Under the pieces are notes generated by a model. The model worked only from the letters and a program-made list of their open reading frames with translations, was not told the DNA's origin and made no database searches. Below are positions 25,770 through 37,192 of a stretch of 64,000 bases of DNA, in pieces. This DNA comes from Xanthomonas translucens pv. cerealis (lineage in GTDB: Bacteria; Pseudomonadota; Gammaproteobacteria; Xanthomonadales; Xanthomonadaceae). The stretch spans positions 2,790,001 through 2,854,000 of the forward strand of contig NZ_CP038228.1 of NCBI RefSeq assembly GCF_006838285.1. The letters are read 5' to 3'. Each line of letters starts with the position of its first letter. The first letter of the stretch is position 1. Made by a program: the position numbers and the translations under genes.

Positions 25770-26159
25770 GTCTCCCGCTGCGGCGGGAAGATCGAGCTAC
25801 CGACCAAACATCGCAGTCGGTGCCGGTTGCCGGCGCAGCATGGCCGACCACTGCGACTGCACTGCCACAGCAGTTGCCCAGCCCGCAGCAGGCGAAGTTC
25901 CGTTGCCGCGCTGCGAGCGCAGCCCGTCGCGACTGAAGTCGCTCCACAGCGTAACGATCCGCCTAGAAAACGTCTGGCATCGGCCTTCGCACCGAGCGCG
26001 CATGGCCCACGCTTCGGTCGCATCGCGTCGCATATCCGGCAACTGGCAGCGCATGCCGTGTGTCCGCAGCACCTCTGGCGACCACACCCCGCTCCGCCGG
26101 AAACGAACAAGCCCGGCATGGCCGGGCTTGTTCGCATCACGCATCGGTGCAAGCAACGC
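25770..26159. other. Intergenic region with half of a GGCTTCAGCC-family repeat
   Basis: 390 bp between converging genes. GTCGCGACTGAAGTCGCTCCAC at 25926-25947 matches the right arm of the palindrome at 62022-62087. I found no gene; minus-strand open frames here lack any known domain. Confidence 0.6.
26105..26133. terminator. Rho-independent-type hairpin after ppiD
   Basis: Inverted repeat GAACAAGCCCGGC / GCCGGGCTTGTTC with a short loop, 27 bp past the ppiD stop. There is little T-run, so strength is uncertain. Confidence 0.65.
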
Positions 26160-28151
26160 TTACAGATCCGCTTCCTGCACGCTGACCTTGTAGCGCTTGC
26201 GCATCGCGTCGATGTAGGCCTTCGCCGCGGCGGCGCCTTCGATCTGGCCCAGTTGCTGCTTCAGCGTTGCCTGCTGCTCGGCCGGTACCTTGCTCAGGTC
26301 GCCCGGGTTGACCTTGTTGAGCACGAACAGCGCGTAGCGCTTGACACCGCCGGGGACACCGTTGGCCGAGAGCTCGACCTTGCCCACCGACGGCTTGCCC
26401 GCGACCGGCAGCGGCGCGCTGAAGATCGCGCGATTGGCTTCCGGACTCGGCATCGGCACGGTGCGCGGCAGCCCCGGCATCGGGTTGATCTGCAACTTCT
26501 CCGGGCCGGCCAGGGCTTGCAGGGTCTCGCCCTTGCGCAGCCGCTCGAGCAAGGCGTCGGCCTTCGCCGCGGCGGCCTTGGCGGTGCGATCGGCATGCAC
26601 CGCGGTGGCGACCTGTTCGCGCACCTTGGCCAGCGGCTGGGTCTGCTCCGGCAGGTGCTGGGTGACCCGAATGAGCACGGTGTGGTTCGGCCCCAGGGTG
26701 ATCGGGTCGCTGACCGTGCCGTCCTGCACCAGCGTGTCGGAGAACGCCGCACGCAGCACCGCCGGCTGCGCGGCGATGCCGCTGGCATTGGCGCGCGAGA
26801 ACGGCCCCAGGCTCTGTGCCGGCAGGCCGACTTGTTTGGCCGCCGGCGCCAGCGCGGTCGGGCTCTTCAGCACCAGGTCCACCAGCCTGCCGCTCAGATC
26901 GCTGTAGACCTTCTCATTGTCGGCCTGCTGCTGTTCGCCGGCGAGCTGGTCGCGCACCTGCTCGAAGCGCTTGCCCTTGCCGCCCTTGATCTCGCGCAGC
27001 TGGATGACGTGGTAGCCGAACTCGCTCTTCACCGGGCCGACGATGTCGCCAGCCTTCATCGCGAACAAGGCGTCCTCGAACGGCTTGACCATCACCCCTT
27101 TCTCGACCCAGCCCAGATCGCCACCGGCGTTCTTGGAACCCGGGTCCTGGGAATTGGCGCGCGCCAGCGCGGCAAAATCGGCGCCAGGCTGCTTGGCCTC
27201 GGCGGCGAGCTTGGCCGCCTTGGCCTCGGCCGCCTTCTGCGACGCGGGGTCCTTGCCGGCGCTGATCAGGATGTGCGAGGCCAGGCGCTGGTCGGGTTCG
27301 ACGAAGCGGGCCTTCTCGTCCTCGTAGCGCTTGCGCAGGGCCGCCTCGTCGGCCGGCTTGGCAGGCGGCAGCTTGCTGGCGTCCAGTTCGACGTATTCGA
27401 TCGACACCCGCTCCGGCTGCTTGAAATCGGCCTGGTGCGCGTCGTACCACTGCTGCACCTGCGCGTCGCTGACCGGTGCGGTATCGGCCGGCTGTTCCGG
27501 CAACAGCCCCAGGTCAACGTCGCGGGTCTCGCCGAGCATCTTCAGCAAGCGCTCGGTTTCCTGCTTGGTCGCGAACGCCGACTCCATCAGCGCCGACGGG
27601 ATCAACGACTGCTGCAGACCATCGCGCACCAACTGATCGAACATCGCCGGCGTCCGCGGCGGCGTCCCCGAAGCCAACGCCAGGCGGTAGCGTTCCGGGT
27701 CGAACTTGCCGTCCTTCTGGAACGCCGGAATGGTGGCGATGTAGTCGCGGACCGCGGCATCGCCGACCACCACGTGCGCCTGCTCGGCGGCCAACTTCAC
27801 CACCTGCTCGTCGATCAACTGGTCGAGCACCTTGCGCTTGTTGTCGGCGCTCTCGAACTCGCGCGGATCGAAGCTCTCGCCCCGCTGTTCGCGCGCCTGC
27901 TGCCGCGCTTCCTCGAAGCGCATACGGAACTGCTCGGTGCTCACCTCGTGGTGCCGCCACAGGAACGACACAGGCCACCACGACGGCGCCGAGGACCACC
28001 ACGACGGCGGCGCCTGCACCTTGGCGACGTTGTTGGCACCGACGCCGCCGAGGTAACTGCTGTCGATGACGAACAGGAACGGAATCATCAACAGGCCGAT
28101 GATCGCGGTGGCGATCCAGCCCGAGGTCTTTTCGCGGAGTTTCTGCAGCAT
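26160..28151 (-). CDS. ppiD: Periplasmic folding chaperone PpiD (SurA-like, parvulin domain)
   Basis: A 663-residue membrane-anchored chaperone. MLQKLREKTSGWIATAIIGL is the conserved start with one transmembrane helix (about residues 12-32). A SurA_N-like helical region follows (FRMRFEEARQQAREQ ... PAFQKDGKFDPERY), then a parvulin domain (LASHILIS ... GGDLGWVEKGVMV ... GYHVIQLREI) and a C-terminal helical tail. It assists outer-membrane protein folding at the Sec exit. The N-terminal loop is unusually Trp/Ser-rich (PPSWWSSAPSWWPVSF). It lies downstream of the hupB-tRNA block. Confidence 0.92.
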   Translation of the reverse strand: MLQKLREKTSGWIATAIIGLLMIPFLFVIDSSYLGGVGANNVAKVQAPPSWWSSAPSWWPVSFLWRHHEVSTEQFRMRFEEARQQAREQRGESFDPREFESADNKRKVLDQLIDEQVVKLAAEQAHVVVGDAAVRDYIATIPAFQKDGKFDPERYRLALASGTPPRTPAMFDQLVRDGLQQSLIPSALMESAFATKQETERLLKMLGETRDVDLGLLPEQPADTAPVSDAQVQQWYDAHQADFKQPERVSIEYVELDASKLPPAKPADEAALRKRYEDEKARFVEPDQRLASHILISAGKDPASQKAAEAKAAKLAAEAKQPGADFAALARANSQDPGSKNAGGDLGWVEKGVMVKPFEDALFAMKAGDIVGPVKSEFGYHVIQLREIKGGKGKRFEQVRDQLAGEQQQADNEKVYSDLSGRLVDLVLKSPTALAPAAKQVGLPAQSLGPFSRANASGIAAQPAVLRAAFSDTLVQDGTVSDPITLGPNHTVLIRVTQHLPEQTQPLAKVREQVATAVHADRTAKAAAAKADALLERLRKGETLQALAGPEKLQINPMPGLPRTVPMPSPEANRAIFSAPLPVAGKPSVGKVELSANGVPGGVKRYALFVLNKVNPGDLSKVPAEQQATLKQQLGQIEGAAAAKAYIDAMRKRYKVSVQEADL

Positions 28152-28294
28152 TGGTTGGGAACCGAGGCCTGTTGGCGAGCCGCGCAGTTTAACCCGCTTC
28201 ACGGCCTGCGGCGGAATGGCGTGCCACGGGGCGTGCGCGTGCATGAAATCCGCGGCCCGCACGGCAGTGGCCGGCAAGGCCTCCCAGAAAAAAA

Positions 28295-28320
28295 GAAACC
28301 CCCGATCACTCGGGGGTTTC
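28295..28320. terminator. Terminator after the tRNA-Asp genes
   Basis: GAAACCCCCGA / TCGGGGGTTTC hairpin, followed on the minus strand by TTTTTTTCT. It lies 12 bp beyond the last tRNA-Asp 3' end, upstream of ppiD. Confidence 0.85.
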
Positions 28321-28331
28321 GCGTACAAAAC

Positions 28332-28408
28332 TGGCGGAGTGGACGGGACTCGAACCCGCGACCTCCGGCGTGACAGGCCAGCATTCTAACCGACTGAACT
28401 ACCACTCC
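28332..28408 (-). tRNA. tRNA-Asp(GTC), copy 2
   Basis: 77 nt with encoded CCA. The acceptor GGAGTGG pairs with CCACTCC and the anticodon loop is CTGTCAC. It differs from the copy at 28525 by one D-loop base (CAGTCGG versus CAGTTGG). Confidence 0.96.
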
Positions 28409-28524
28409 GCTTTTTGAACTGAGGCAGGCACAAGGCCCGCAATCTCTGGGTATCTGCGCAGCGCAATGCGCGGCGGATGCTTCGAGAAACGAAACCCCCG
28501 ATTTCTCAGGGGCTTCGGTGCGAC

Positions 28525-28601
28525 TGGCGGAGTGGACGGGACTCGAACCCGCGACCTCCGGCGTGACAGGCCAGCATTCTAACCAACTGAACTACCACTC
28601 C
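28525..28601 (-). tRNA. tRNA-Asp(GTC), copy 1
   Basis: 77 nt with encoded CCA and anticodon GTC. Between the two copies, a weak hairpin (CCCCGATTTCTCAGGGG region, about 28496-28512) may process or attenuate the transcript. Confidence 0.96.
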
Positions 28602-28631
28602 GCTTTTGAAACTTGCCGCTCGGTGCTTGTC

Positions 28632-28706
28632 TGGTGGGTGCTGAGGGTTTCGAACCCCCGACCCTCTCCGTGTAAAGGAGACGCTCTACCGCTGAGCTAA
28701 GCACCC
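28632..28706 (-). tRNA. tRNA-Val(TAC)
   Basis: 75 nt with encoded CCA. The acceptor GGGTGCT pairs with AGCACCC and the anticodon loop is TTTACAC (anticodon TAC). It starts 11 bp after the hupB stop, so it is probably co-transcribed with hupB or has a promoter within it. Confidence 0.96.
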
Positions 28707-28717
28707 TAGCGAGTCGG

Positions 28718-28990
28718 TTAGTTTACGGCATCCTTCAGCGCTTTGCCAGCCTTGAAGGTCGGATTCTTCGACGCGGCGATCTTGATCGAGTCGCCGGTCT
28801 TGGGGTTGCGGCCGGTGCGCTCGGCACGATCGCGCACCTGGAAGGTGCCGAAGCCCACGAGGGTCACGCTGTCGCCCTTCTTAAGCGCCTTGGTGACTTC
28901 GGACACGAAGGCGTCGACGGCGCGACCGGCTTCGGCCTTGGAGATATCCGCAGCGGCGGCGATAGCGTCGTTCAGTTCGGCTTTATTCAT
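28718..28990 (-). CDS. hupB: DNA-binding protein HU
   Basis: A 90-residue [42 protein letters not shown] and [20 protein letters not shown], with the conserved Pro of RNPKTG at the tip of the DNA-binding arm. It is a nucleoid architectural protein. It lies downstream of lon on the minus strand, the usual gammaproteobacterial order clpP-clpX-lon-hupB-ppiD, here with three tRNA genes inserted before ppiD. Confidence 0.97.
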   Translation of the reverse strand: MNKAELNDAIAAAADISKAEAGRAVDAFVSEVTKALKKGDSVTLVGFGTFQVRDRAERTGRNPKTGDSIKIAASKNPTFKAGKALKDAVN

Positions 28991-29218
28991 TTCTTGATGA
29001 CTCCATGTGCGGCAGAAAACCGCGGAATTGAGGATCGGGTGTCGGCTTGGCCTGCCTCGTCCGTGACGAGGCCCCGATTGATTTCTTTACTACCAAGCAC
29101 GCGCGTTCGCCATGCTCGCAAGTCGTGCATTTATACCAGCGCCCCCCCACCCGCGCAAGCCGAAAAGCCAGCAACGGCGCGGGTTTGAGCCACTTGCGCG
29201 GGCGCGGTTCAGCGCCTT

Positions 29219-31693
29219 TCAGTGCTTGACGCGCGCGTTCGAGGATGCTTTCGGCTTGGGCTTGCGGCGTACCGGCGCCGCGTCGCCGGCGGTCGCCGCG
29301 TTCGCCTTCAATGGCGTCTCCAGCGCCAGATCCAGCACTTCGTCGATCCACTTGACCGGCACGATCTTCAGATCGCGGGTGACGTTGTCCGGAATGTCGG
29401 CCAGATCCTTGCGGTTCTCCTCCGGGATGATCACCGTGTGGATGCCGCCGCGCAGCGCCGCCAGCAGCTTCTCCTTGAGCCCGCCGATCGCCGAGACGCG
29501 GCCGCGCAAGGTGATCTCGCCGGTCATCGCCACATCGGCCTTGACGGGCACCTTGGTCAGCATCGACACCAGCGAGGTCACCATCGCGATGCCGGCGCTG
29601 GGGCCGTCCTTCGGCGTAGCGCCGTCAGGCACGTGCAGATGCACGTCGTGCTTCTGCAGGAAGTCGACCTCGATCCCTAGCCGCTCGGCGCGCGAACGCA
29701 CCACCGACAGCGCCGCCGAGGCCGATTCCTTCATCACGTCGCCGAGCTGGCCGGTCAGGATCACCGCGCCCTTGCCCGGAACCAAGGTCGATTCGATCTG
29801 CAGCAGATCGCCGCCGACTTCGGTCCAGGCCAGGCCGGTGACCAGGCCGACTTCGTTCTGCTCCTCGGCGCGGCCGAAATCGAAGCGGCGCACGCCCAGG
29901 TACTTGTCCAGATTCCTGGAACCGACGCTGACCCGCGCCTTGTCCTTGCGCGGCGCCGCGCCCTTCTTCGCCGGCGCCTTCTTGGCGGCCACCGGCTGCG
30001 GCCCGGCCAGCGCGATTTCCTTGACCACCTTGCGGCAGATCTTGGCGACTTCGCGCTCCAGGTTGCGCACGCCGGACTCGCGCGTGTAGTAGCGCACGAT
30101 GTCGCAGATCGCGTCGGCGGCGATCTCCAGCTCGTCGCCCTTCAGGCCGTTGGCCTTCAGCTGCTTGGGCACCAGGTAGCGCATGGCGATAGCCAGCTTC
30201 TCATCCTCCGTGTAACCGGGGATGCGGATCACCTCCATGCGGTCGAGCAGCGGGCCGGGGATGTTCAGCGAATTGGAGGTCGCCACGAACATCACTTCGG
30301 AAAGGTCCAGGTCCACTTCCAGGTAGTGGTCGTTGAATGCGTTGTTCTGCTCGGGGTCGAGCACTTCCAGCAGCGCCGAGGACGGATCGCCGCGGAAGTC
30401 CATCGACATCTTGTCGATCTCGTCGAGCACGAACAGCGGATTCTTGCTGCTGACCTTGTTGAGGTTCTGCACGATGCGGCCCGGCATCGAGCCGACGTAG
30501 GTACGCCGATGCCCGCGGATCTCCGCCTCATCGCGCACGCCGCCGAGCGACATGCGCACGAACTTGCGGTTGGTGGCCTTGGCGATGGACTGGCCGAGCG
30601 AGGTCTTGCCGACGCCGGGCGGGCCGACTAGGCACAGGATCGGGCCCTTCATCTGCTTCACCCGCGACTGCACTGCCAGATATTCCAGGATGCGGTCCTT
30701 GACCTTTTCCAGGCCGTAGTGATCGGCGTCCAGCGTTTCCTGCGCGACCTTCAGGTCCTTGCGTACCTTGCTGCGCTTCTTCCACGGCACGCCCAGCAAC
30801 CAGTCGAGATAGTTGCGCACCACAGCCGCTTCGGCCGACATCGGCGACATCTGCTTGAGCTTGTTGAGCTCGGCCTTGGCCTTGGTCTCCACCGGCTTGG
30901 GCATGCCAGCCTCGGCGATCTTGCGCGCCAGCTCTTCCAGCTCGCCGGGCGCATCGTCCAGGTCGCCCAGTTCCTTCTGGATCGCCTTCATCTGCTCGTT
31001 GAGGTAGTACTCGCGCTGGCTCTTCTCCATCTGCGACTTGACCCGCCCGCGGATGCGCTTCTCCAACTGCTGCACGTCGATCTCGCCATCGACCAGGCCG
31101 ACCAGCATCTCCAGCCGCTCGCCCACTTCCAGGGTTTCCAACAGGCGCTGTTTGTCGGCCAGGCGCACGCCGATGTGCGCGGCGATGGTGTCGGCCAGGC
31201 GGCCAGGCTCGTCGATGCCCGTCAGCGTCTGCAGCAGCTCCGGCGGCAGCTTGCGGTTGGTCTTGACGTACTGCTCGAACAGCGACATCAGCGAACGCGC
31301 GATCGCCTCGACCTCACGCTCCTCACGCGATTCGGCCGGATCGATCTTGCTGCCTTCGCCCTGCAGCGCGCCGTCGCGCTCGGCCACTTTCTCGACGCTG
31401 ACCCGCGACAGCCCTTCGACCAGCACCTTGATGGTGCCGTCGGGCAGCTTCAGCAATTGCAGCACCTGCGCCAGGGTGCCGACGTTGTACAGGTCGGCCG
31501 CCACCGGATCGTCGGTCTCGGCGGATTTCTGCGCGACCAGCAGGATGCGCTTGTCGGCTTCCATCGCGTGCTCGAGCGCGCGCATCGACTTGTCGCGGCC
31601 GACGAACAGCGGGATGACCATGTGCGGGAAGACCACGACGTCGCGCAACGGCAGGACCGGCAGGTCGAGGACTTCGGATGTGGACTGGGCCAT
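29219..31693 (-). CDS. lon: ATP-dependent protease Lon
   Basis: An 824-residue Lon protease: N-terminal substrate-binding domain ([19 protein letters not shown]), coiled middle, AAA+ module with Walker A ([12 protein letters not shown]) near residue 355 and Walker B ([11 protein letters not shown]), and a C-terminal serine protease domain with catalytic Ser in [11 protein letters not shown] and Lys in the following [11 protein letters not shown] segment. A basic, Ala/Lys-rich insert ([19 protein letters not shown]) precedes the protease domain, and the tail is basic. It degrades misfolded and regulatory proteins. Confidence 0.97.
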   Translation of the reverse strand: MAQSTSEVLDLPVLPLRDVVVFPHMVIPLFVGRDKSMRALEHAMEADKRILLVAQKSAETDDPVAADLYNVGTLAQVLQLLKLPDGTIKVLVEGLSRVSVEKVAERDGALQGEGSKIDPAESREEREVEAIARSLMSLFEQYVKTNRKLPPELLQTLTGIDEPGRLADTIAAHIGVRLADKQRLLETLEVGERLEMLVGLVDGEIDVQQLEKRIRGRVKSQMEKSQREYYLNEQMKAIQKELGDLDDAPGELEELARKIAEAGMPKPVETKAKAELNKLKQMSPMSAEAAVVRNYLDWLLGVPWKKRSKVRKDLKVAQETLDADHYGLEKVKDRILEYLAVQSRVKQMKGPILCLVGPPGVGKTSLGQSIAKATNRKFVRMSLGGVRDEAEIRGHRRTYVGSMPGRIVQNLNKVSSKNPLFVLDEIDKMSMDFRGDPSSALLEVLDPEQNNAFNDHYLEVDLDLSEVMFVATSNSLNIPGPLLDRMEVIRIPGYTEDEKLAIAMRYLVPKQLKANGLKGDELEIAADAICDIVRYYTRESGVRNLEREVAKICRKVVKEIALAGPQPVAAKKAPAKKGAAPRKDKARVSVGSRNLDKYLGVRRFDFGRAEEQNEVGLVTGLAWTEVGGDLLQIESTLVPGKGAVILTGQLGDVMKESASAALSVVRSRAERLGIEVDFLQKHDVHLHVPDGATPKDGPSAGIAMVTSLVSMLTKVPVKADVAMTGEITLRGRVSAIGGLKEKLLAALRGGIHTVIIPEENRKDLADIPDNVTRDLKIVPVKWIDEVLDLALETPLKANAATAGDAAPVRRKPKPKASSNARVKH

Positions 31694-31743
31694 GAGGGTT
31701 CCGATGTGGGGTGCGGGAATGCGGAAAAGGCGGGCATAAAAAT

Positions 31744-31772
31744 GCCGATGGCCCCGTTATGGGGCCATCGGC
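31744..31772 (-). terminator. Rho-independent terminator between clpX and lon
   Basis: GCCGATGGCCCC / GGGGCCATCGGC hairpin followed on the minus strand by CATTTTTATG. It should end or attenuate clpX transcription before lon, implying a separate lon promoter in 31694-31743 or read-through. Confidence 0.85.
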
Positions 31773-31869
31773 TGGATGATGCAAGGGCAACGAAAAAGCG
31801 CCTTTTTTTTCAAGCATTTAGCCAGTCGCGAAGGCCGCGGCACGACAGCGCCGCAGCTTCACCCGGCAC

Positions 31870-33156
<1,287 letters not shown>

Positions 33157-33284
33157 TGCTTCGCTTACCCAGTTACCCCACCCGATGAACGGGGGTTCGA
33201 TTTCGAGAATAACACAGGGCCGGGAGGACGCTAGCCCGGCCCCGACCCTGCGGAATACGCTGCGTTTTATGGTACATGCAAGCC

Positions 33285-33911
33285 TTATGCCGGCTGGATC
33301 GACTCTTCCGGACGGCGCTCCAGCACCTGGTCGACCAGCCCGTAGGCCTGCGCGTCGACGGCGCTCTTGAAGTTGTCGCGCTCGGTATCGCGGGCGATGG
33401 TTTCCAGCGACTGCCCGGTGTGCTTGGCCAGGATTTCGTTCAGCCGCGAACGCAGGGTCAGGATCTCGCGCGCGTGGATGTCGATATCGGTGGCCTGGCC
33501 CTGGAAGCCGCCCAGCGGCTGGTGGATCATCACCCGCGAATTCGGCAGCGCGTAACGCTTGCCGGCCGCGCCCGAGGCCAGCAGCAGCGCGCCCATCGAA
33601 GCAGCCTGGCCGATGCAGATGGTGCTCACGTCCGGCTTGATGTACTGCATGGTGTCGTAGATCGCCATGCCGGCAGTGACCACGCCGCCCGGCGAGTTGA
33701 TGTAGATGTTGATGTCCTTTTCCGGGTTGTCCGCTTCCAGGAACAGCATTTGCGCCACGATCACGTTGGCCATGTGGTCGTCGATCGGACCGACCAGAAA
33801 GATCAGCCGCTCCTTCAGCAGGCGCGAATAGATGTCGTAGGCACGTTCGCCGCGACTGGTCTGCTCGACCACCATCGGAACCAGATTCAACGCCTTGGTC
33901 ACATTGTCCAC
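33285..33911 (-). CDS. clpP: ATP-dependent Clp protease proteolytic subunit ClpP
   Basis: A 208-residue serine protease. Ser105 lies in [11 protein letters not shown], His130 in [13 protein letters not shown], and the Asp in the RDTERDNF segment (175-179). The N-terminal [20 protein letters not shown] matches mature ClpP starts after propeptide removal. It forms the tetradecameric chamber partnered by ClpX. It lies between tig and clpX. Confidence 0.97.
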   Translation of the reverse strand: MDNVTKALNLVPMVVEQTSRGERAYDIYSRLLKERLIFLVGPIDDHMANVIVAQMLFLEADNPEKDINIYINSPGGVVTAGMAIYDTMQYIKPDVSTICIGQAASMGALLLASGAAGKRYALPNSRVMIHQPLGGFQGQATDIDIHAREILTLRSRLNEILAKHTGQSLETIARDTERDNFKSAVDAQAYGLVDQVLERRPEESIQPA

Positions 33912-33935
33912 GCGGGAACTCCTGCTTTTGATTGA

Positions 33936-34031
33936 ATCCCTGCACAGGGATGTGCGGGCTTTTGCGAGGGACTCGCCTTACTAAATCCCCGCACAAGGAT
34001 GTGCGGGCTCTTGCGAGGGACTCGCATTACT
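33936..34031. repeat. Tandem 47-bp repeat with hairpins between tig and clpP
   Basis: Two copies, 33936-33982 and 33985-34031, differ at only a few positions (ATCCCTGCACAGGGATGTGC versus ATCCCCGCACAAGGATGTGC). Each contains a CCGCACA/TGTGCGG-like palindrome. Copy 2 overlaps the last bases of tig. It could act as a processing or attenuation site. Confidence 0.8.
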
Positions 34032-35322
34032 GCCGGATCGCTTCCTGAAAGCTCATCGCCTGCTCGGTGTGCTTGGCGCGCTCGGCGATCCAGTCGATCA
34101 CCTGCTCTTCCATCACACGGCTCTGCAGTCCCCCCATCAATTGGGGATCGTTGCGGTACATCTCAATGACCTGTTCCGGCTCTTCGTAGGTCGAGGCGAT
34201 CAGGCGCAGGGTTTCCGAGACCCGCTTGGGGTCCAGGCGCAACTCGTTGCGGCGGGCGACCTCGCCGACCAGCAGGCCGACCAGCACGCGCTTGCGCGCC
34301 GCGTCCACGAAACCCTGGTGGGCGTCGTCCGGCACCTGGCCCGGATCGCGGCCGGAGCGGCGCAGCTGCTCCACCTGCTGCGCCAGCATCGAACGCGCTT
34401 CGTTCTCGACCAGCCGCGGCGGCATTTCCACCGACGCGTAGGCGGCGATCAGCTGCTCGCCGACCTCGCGACGCAGCCGGTTCATCAGCGCGCCCTTGAG
34501 CTCGCGCTCCAGGTTGATACGGATGTCCTTGCGGAACTGCTCGGCATCGCCGCTCTTCACGCCGAAGCTCTTGATGAACTCCTTGTCCACCTCCGGCAGC
34601 ACCGGCGCGGCGACTTCGACCGCCTTCACGTGCACCTGGACCTGCTTGCCGGCGAACTGCGGCACGCGCCAATCGGCCGGGAAATCGACGGCCAGGGTCT
34701 TTTCCTCGTCCTTGGACAGGCCGACCAGGCCCTGCTCGATCGCCGGGAACATGACGCCGGAGCCGATCACGCTGCTGCCCTTCTCCACGCCCTCGGCGGG
34801 CAGGCGCTCGTCGCCGGCCTGCGACCAGGTTTCCAGGGTCACCAGATCGCCGTCCTGCGCCGGACGCCCGGCGGGCTGCCAGGTGCGGCGCTGCAGGCGC
34901 AGGTTCTCGATCATCTGCTCGATGTCGGCGTCGGTGACCTCGGCGGTGTGGCGGATCACTTCCAGCTTGGCCACGTCGATGTCGCCGAAGTCAGGCACCA
35001 CTTCGAAGGTAGCCACGAATTGCAGTGCGTTGTCGCCGGCGCGGTCGATGCGCGGATTGCCGGCCAGGCGCAGTTCGTGCTCGCGCACCGCCGAATCGAA
35101 GGTTTCGCGCAGCAGGCCGTCCAGCGCCTCGGCGCGGATCTGCGGCCCGAAGCGCTGCTCGATCACCTTCGGCGGAATCTTGCCGGGACGGAAGCCCTTG
35201 ATCCGCGCGGTCCGCGCGACTTCGCGCAGGCGCCCGCCGATATGGGTCTCCAGGCGCTCCTCCGGCAGGGTGAAGGTCAGACGCCGTTCCAAGGTACCGG
35301 TGGTTTCGATCGAAGCTTGCAT
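34027..35322 (-). CDS. tig: Trigger factor
   Basis: A 431-residue trigger factor. The N-terminal ribosome-binding domain carries the signature [17 protein letters not shown] (near residue 44; GFRxGKxP). A PPIase-like domain follows (about 150-245), then the helical C-terminal chaperone domain. Start [17 protein letters not shown] fits the family; an upstream in-frame codon 23 residues earlier is unlikely. It is followed by clpP-clpX-lon, the conserved order. Confidence 0.96.
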   Translation of the reverse strand: MQASIETTGTLERRLTFTLPEERLETHIGGRLREVARTARIKGFRPGKIPPKVIEQRFGPQIRAEALDGLLRETFDSAVREHELRLAGNPRIDRAGDNALQFVATFEVVPDFGDIDVAKLEVIRHTAEVTDADIEQMIENLRLQRRTWQPAGRPAQDGDLVTLETWSQAGDERLPAEGVEKGSSVIGSGVMFPAIEQGLVGLSKDEEKTLAVDFPADWRVPQFAGKQVQVHVKAVEVAAPVLPEVDKEFIKSFGVKSGDAEQFRKDIRINLERELKGALMNRLRREVGEQLIAAYASVEMPPRLVENEARSMLAQQVEQLRRSGRDPGQVPDDAHQGFVDAARKRVLVGLLVGEVARRNELRLDPKRVSETLRLIASTYEEPEQVIEMYRNDPQLMGGLQSRVMEEQVIDWIAERAKHTEQAMSFQEAIRQ

Positions 35323-35527
35323 GTGGACTCCTGCCACCGGGAGCCCACGGCTCTCGGCACGATGTAGAGAAATACGGGTTGACGCGGGCACGGGACGGCC
35401 GCCGCAGCCAGATAGTTTCGCCTATTCCCGCGGCGCCTGCCAGCGCGCCAGGACGGCATGCACGACAGCGGTACCTGACGCGACACCGATGCGGACGGGA
35501 GCGCAGGCCGCACACGCGGTGCCAGGA

Positions 35528-35612
35528 TGGTGCGAAAGAGGGGACTCGAACCCCTACGCCTTGCGGCACTGGTACCTAAAACCAGGGCGTCTACCAATTC
35601 CGCCACTTTCGC
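35528..35612 (-). tRNA. tRNA-Leu(TAG)
   Basis: 85-nt class II tRNA with encoded CCA. The acceptor GCGAAAG pairs with CTTTCGC, and the anticodon stem-loop CTGGTTTTAGGTACCAG gives anticodon TAG. Confidence 0.95.
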
Positions 35613-35664
35613 GCTTTGGCGCCTGAGCGCGCGCGCTTATTGTCGCAGGCCTGCCGACAAAGAA

Positions 35665-35692
35665 AAAGGCACCTGCCGGAGCAGATGCCTTT
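35665..35692 (-). terminator. Terminator after tRNA-Lys
   Basis: AAAGGCACCTG / CAGATGCCTTT hairpin (one wobble), with TTTTTCTTT following on the minus strand. It separates the Pro-Arg-His-Lys transcript from tRNA-Leu. Confidence 0.75.
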
Positions 35693-35697
35693 CTATT

Positions 35698-35773
35698 TGG
35701 TGGGCCGTCAAGGATTCGAACCTTGGACCTATTGATTAAGAGTCAACTGCTCTACCAACTGAGCTAACGGCCC
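35698..35773 (-). tRNA. tRNA-Lys(CTT)
   Basis: 76 nt with encoded CCA. The acceptor GGGCCGT pairs with ACGGCCC and the anticodon loop is CTCTTAA. Confidence 0.96.
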
Positions 35774-35849
35774 TGAAACTGAGCTGCACATCTTATGTGC
35801 TTTCTTGCTTCGTTGCAACACCCCGCGAAGCGGCGGGTCACGCGATCAA

Positions 35850-35927
35850 TGGGGTGGCTGAGGGGACTCGAACCCCCGACATCTGGAATCACAATCCAGT
35901 ACTCTAACCAGCTGAGCTACAGCCACC
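35850..35927 (-). tRNA. tRNA-His(GTG)
   Basis: 78 nt including the extra 5' G opposite the discriminator C and an encoded CCA; the anticodon loop is TTGTGAT. Confidence 0.95.
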
Positions 35928-35962
35928 ATCGAACTCTTGCAACGCCCTATCCGGCACCGGTG

Positions 35963-36039
35963 TGGCGCGCCCGACAGGAATCGAACCTGTAACCCCCGGC
36001 TTAGAAGGCCGGTGCTCTATCCGGTTGAGCTACGGGCGC
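35963..36039 (-). tRNA. tRNA-Arg(TCT)
   Basis: 77 nt with encoded CCA. The acceptor GCGCCCG pairs with CGGGCGC and the anticodon loop is CTTCTAA. Confidence 0.96.
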
Positions 36040-36084
36040 CCGGGCCGGATTGTCGCATTCCTCTCCGCCGTTTGGACATCGGAT

Positions 36085-36161
36085 TGGTCGGGGTAGAGGG
36101 ATTCGAACCCCCGACATCCTGCTCCCAAAGCAGGCGCGCTACCAGACTGCGCTATACCCCG
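36085..36161 (-). tRNA. tRNA-Pro(TGG)
   Basis: 77 nt with encoded CCA. The acceptor CGGGGTA pairs with TACCCCG and the anticodon loop is TTTGGGA. It is the first gene of the minus-strand cluster Pro-Arg-His-Lys-Leu. Confidence 0.96.
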
Positions 36162-36316
36162 GCGGAACATCCCTCGCGGCCGAGGCCGGAAAGGTCGGCT
36201 ATTGTGGGAAGCTTGCGGCCCGGTGTCAACGGCACATCGCGTCAACGCTGCCTGCGCTATCCTCGCCACTTGTGGCCGATACCGGCCGATCGTCTTCATT
36301 TACAGGGAGAAACAGC

Positions 36317-37093
36317 ATGATCCGCAGCGGCAACCCCGCCTTGAAGGAATCCACCTTCCTCGACCTCGGCAGCGGCGCAGTCGTTTCGCGCGACGGCGAG
36401 GCGATGACCCTGAACGGCACCATCCACAAGACCGGCGCGCTGTTGCTGCTGACCGTGCTGACCGCGGCGTTCGCCTGGAGCCAGTCGATCTCGGTCGATG
36501 GCGCCGGCAACGAAGTGATCGCCCCGGGCATCATCGGCTACGTGCTGGGCGGCGCCATCGGCGGCTTCATCCTGGCCATGATCACCACCTTCAAGAAGAC
36601 CTGGGCGCCGATCACCGCGCCGCTGTACGCGCTGGTGGAAGGCTTCTTCCTGGGCTCGATCTCGGCGATGTACGAAGTGCGCTTCAACGGCATCGTGCTG
36701 CAGGCCGTGCTGCTGACCTTCGGCACCCTGTTCGCGCTGCTGTTCGCCTACCGCAGCGGGCTGATCAAGGCCACCGAGAACTTCAAGCTGGGCGTGGTCG
36801 CGGCCACCGGTGGCATCGCGCTGGTGTACCTGGCCTCCATCGTCCTCGGCTTCTTCAACATCACCGTCCCGGTCATCCACGAATCCAGCGGCCTGGGCAT
36901 CGCCTTCAGCCTGTTCGTGGTGGTGGTGGCGGCGCTGAACCTGGTGCTGGATTTCGACTTCATCGAGAGCGGCGTGGAACAGGGCGCTCCCAAGTACATG
37001 GAGTGGTACGGCGCATTCGGGCTGATGGTCACCCTGGTGTGGCTGTACATCGAGTTCCTGCGGCTGTTGTCGAAGTTGCAGTCGCGGAACTGA
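36317..37093 (+). CDS. Bax inhibitor-1/YccA-like membrane protein
   Basis: A 258-residue integral membrane protein with about seven helices after a 40-residue cytoplasmic N-terminus (MIRSGNPALKESTFLDL). Segments such as LYALVEGFFLGSISAMYE and LNLVLDFDFIESGVEQGAPK match the Bax inhibitor-1-like family with its conserved acidic pairs. Function in bacteria is unclear (possibly calcium or proton leak). AGGGAGAAACAGC before the ATG at 36317 gives a good ribosome site. It is a single gene divergent from the tRNA cluster. Confidence 0.9.
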   Translation: MIRSGNPALKESTFLDLGSGAVVSRDGEAMTLNGTIHKTGALLLLTVLTAAFAWSQSISVDGAGNEVIAPGIIGYVLGGAIGGFILAMITTFKKTWAPITAPLYALVEGFFLGSISAMYEVRFNGIVLQAVLLTFGTLFALLFAYRSGLIKATENFKLGVVAATGGIALVYLASIVLGFFNITVPVIHESSGLGIAFSLFVVVVAALNLVLDFDFIESGVEQGAPKYMEWYGAFGLMVTLVWLYIEFLRLLSKLQSRN

Positions 37094-37095
37094 GC

Positions 37096-37136
37096 GGGAC
37101 TCGGGACTCGAAGAGCTTCGTAGTCCCGGTTCTGGC
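37096..37136. repeat. GGGACTCGGG-type repeat pair
   Basis: CGGGACTCGGGACTCGAAGA is followed by the opposed arm GTAGTCCCGGTTC. This is a short member of the intergenic family also seen at 5675 and 46743-47009. Confidence 0.65.
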
Positions 37137-37143
37137 CGGCAAT

Positions 37144-37180
37144 AAAAAAAGGGCGCTTGGTGGCGCCCTTTTTTTGTTTT
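37144..37180. terminator. Bidirectional Rho-independent terminator
   Basis: AAAAAAAGGGCGC / GCGCCCTTTTTTT with a TTGGTG loop, between the converging Bax-inhibitor-like and isocitrate dehydrogenase genes. Confidence 0.92.
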
Positions 37181-37192
37181 CTGCGCGCTAGC

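Noticed and set aside
29219..31693. Several long plus-strand frames opposite lon
   Set aside because: Antisense shadows; lon is intact with all motifs.
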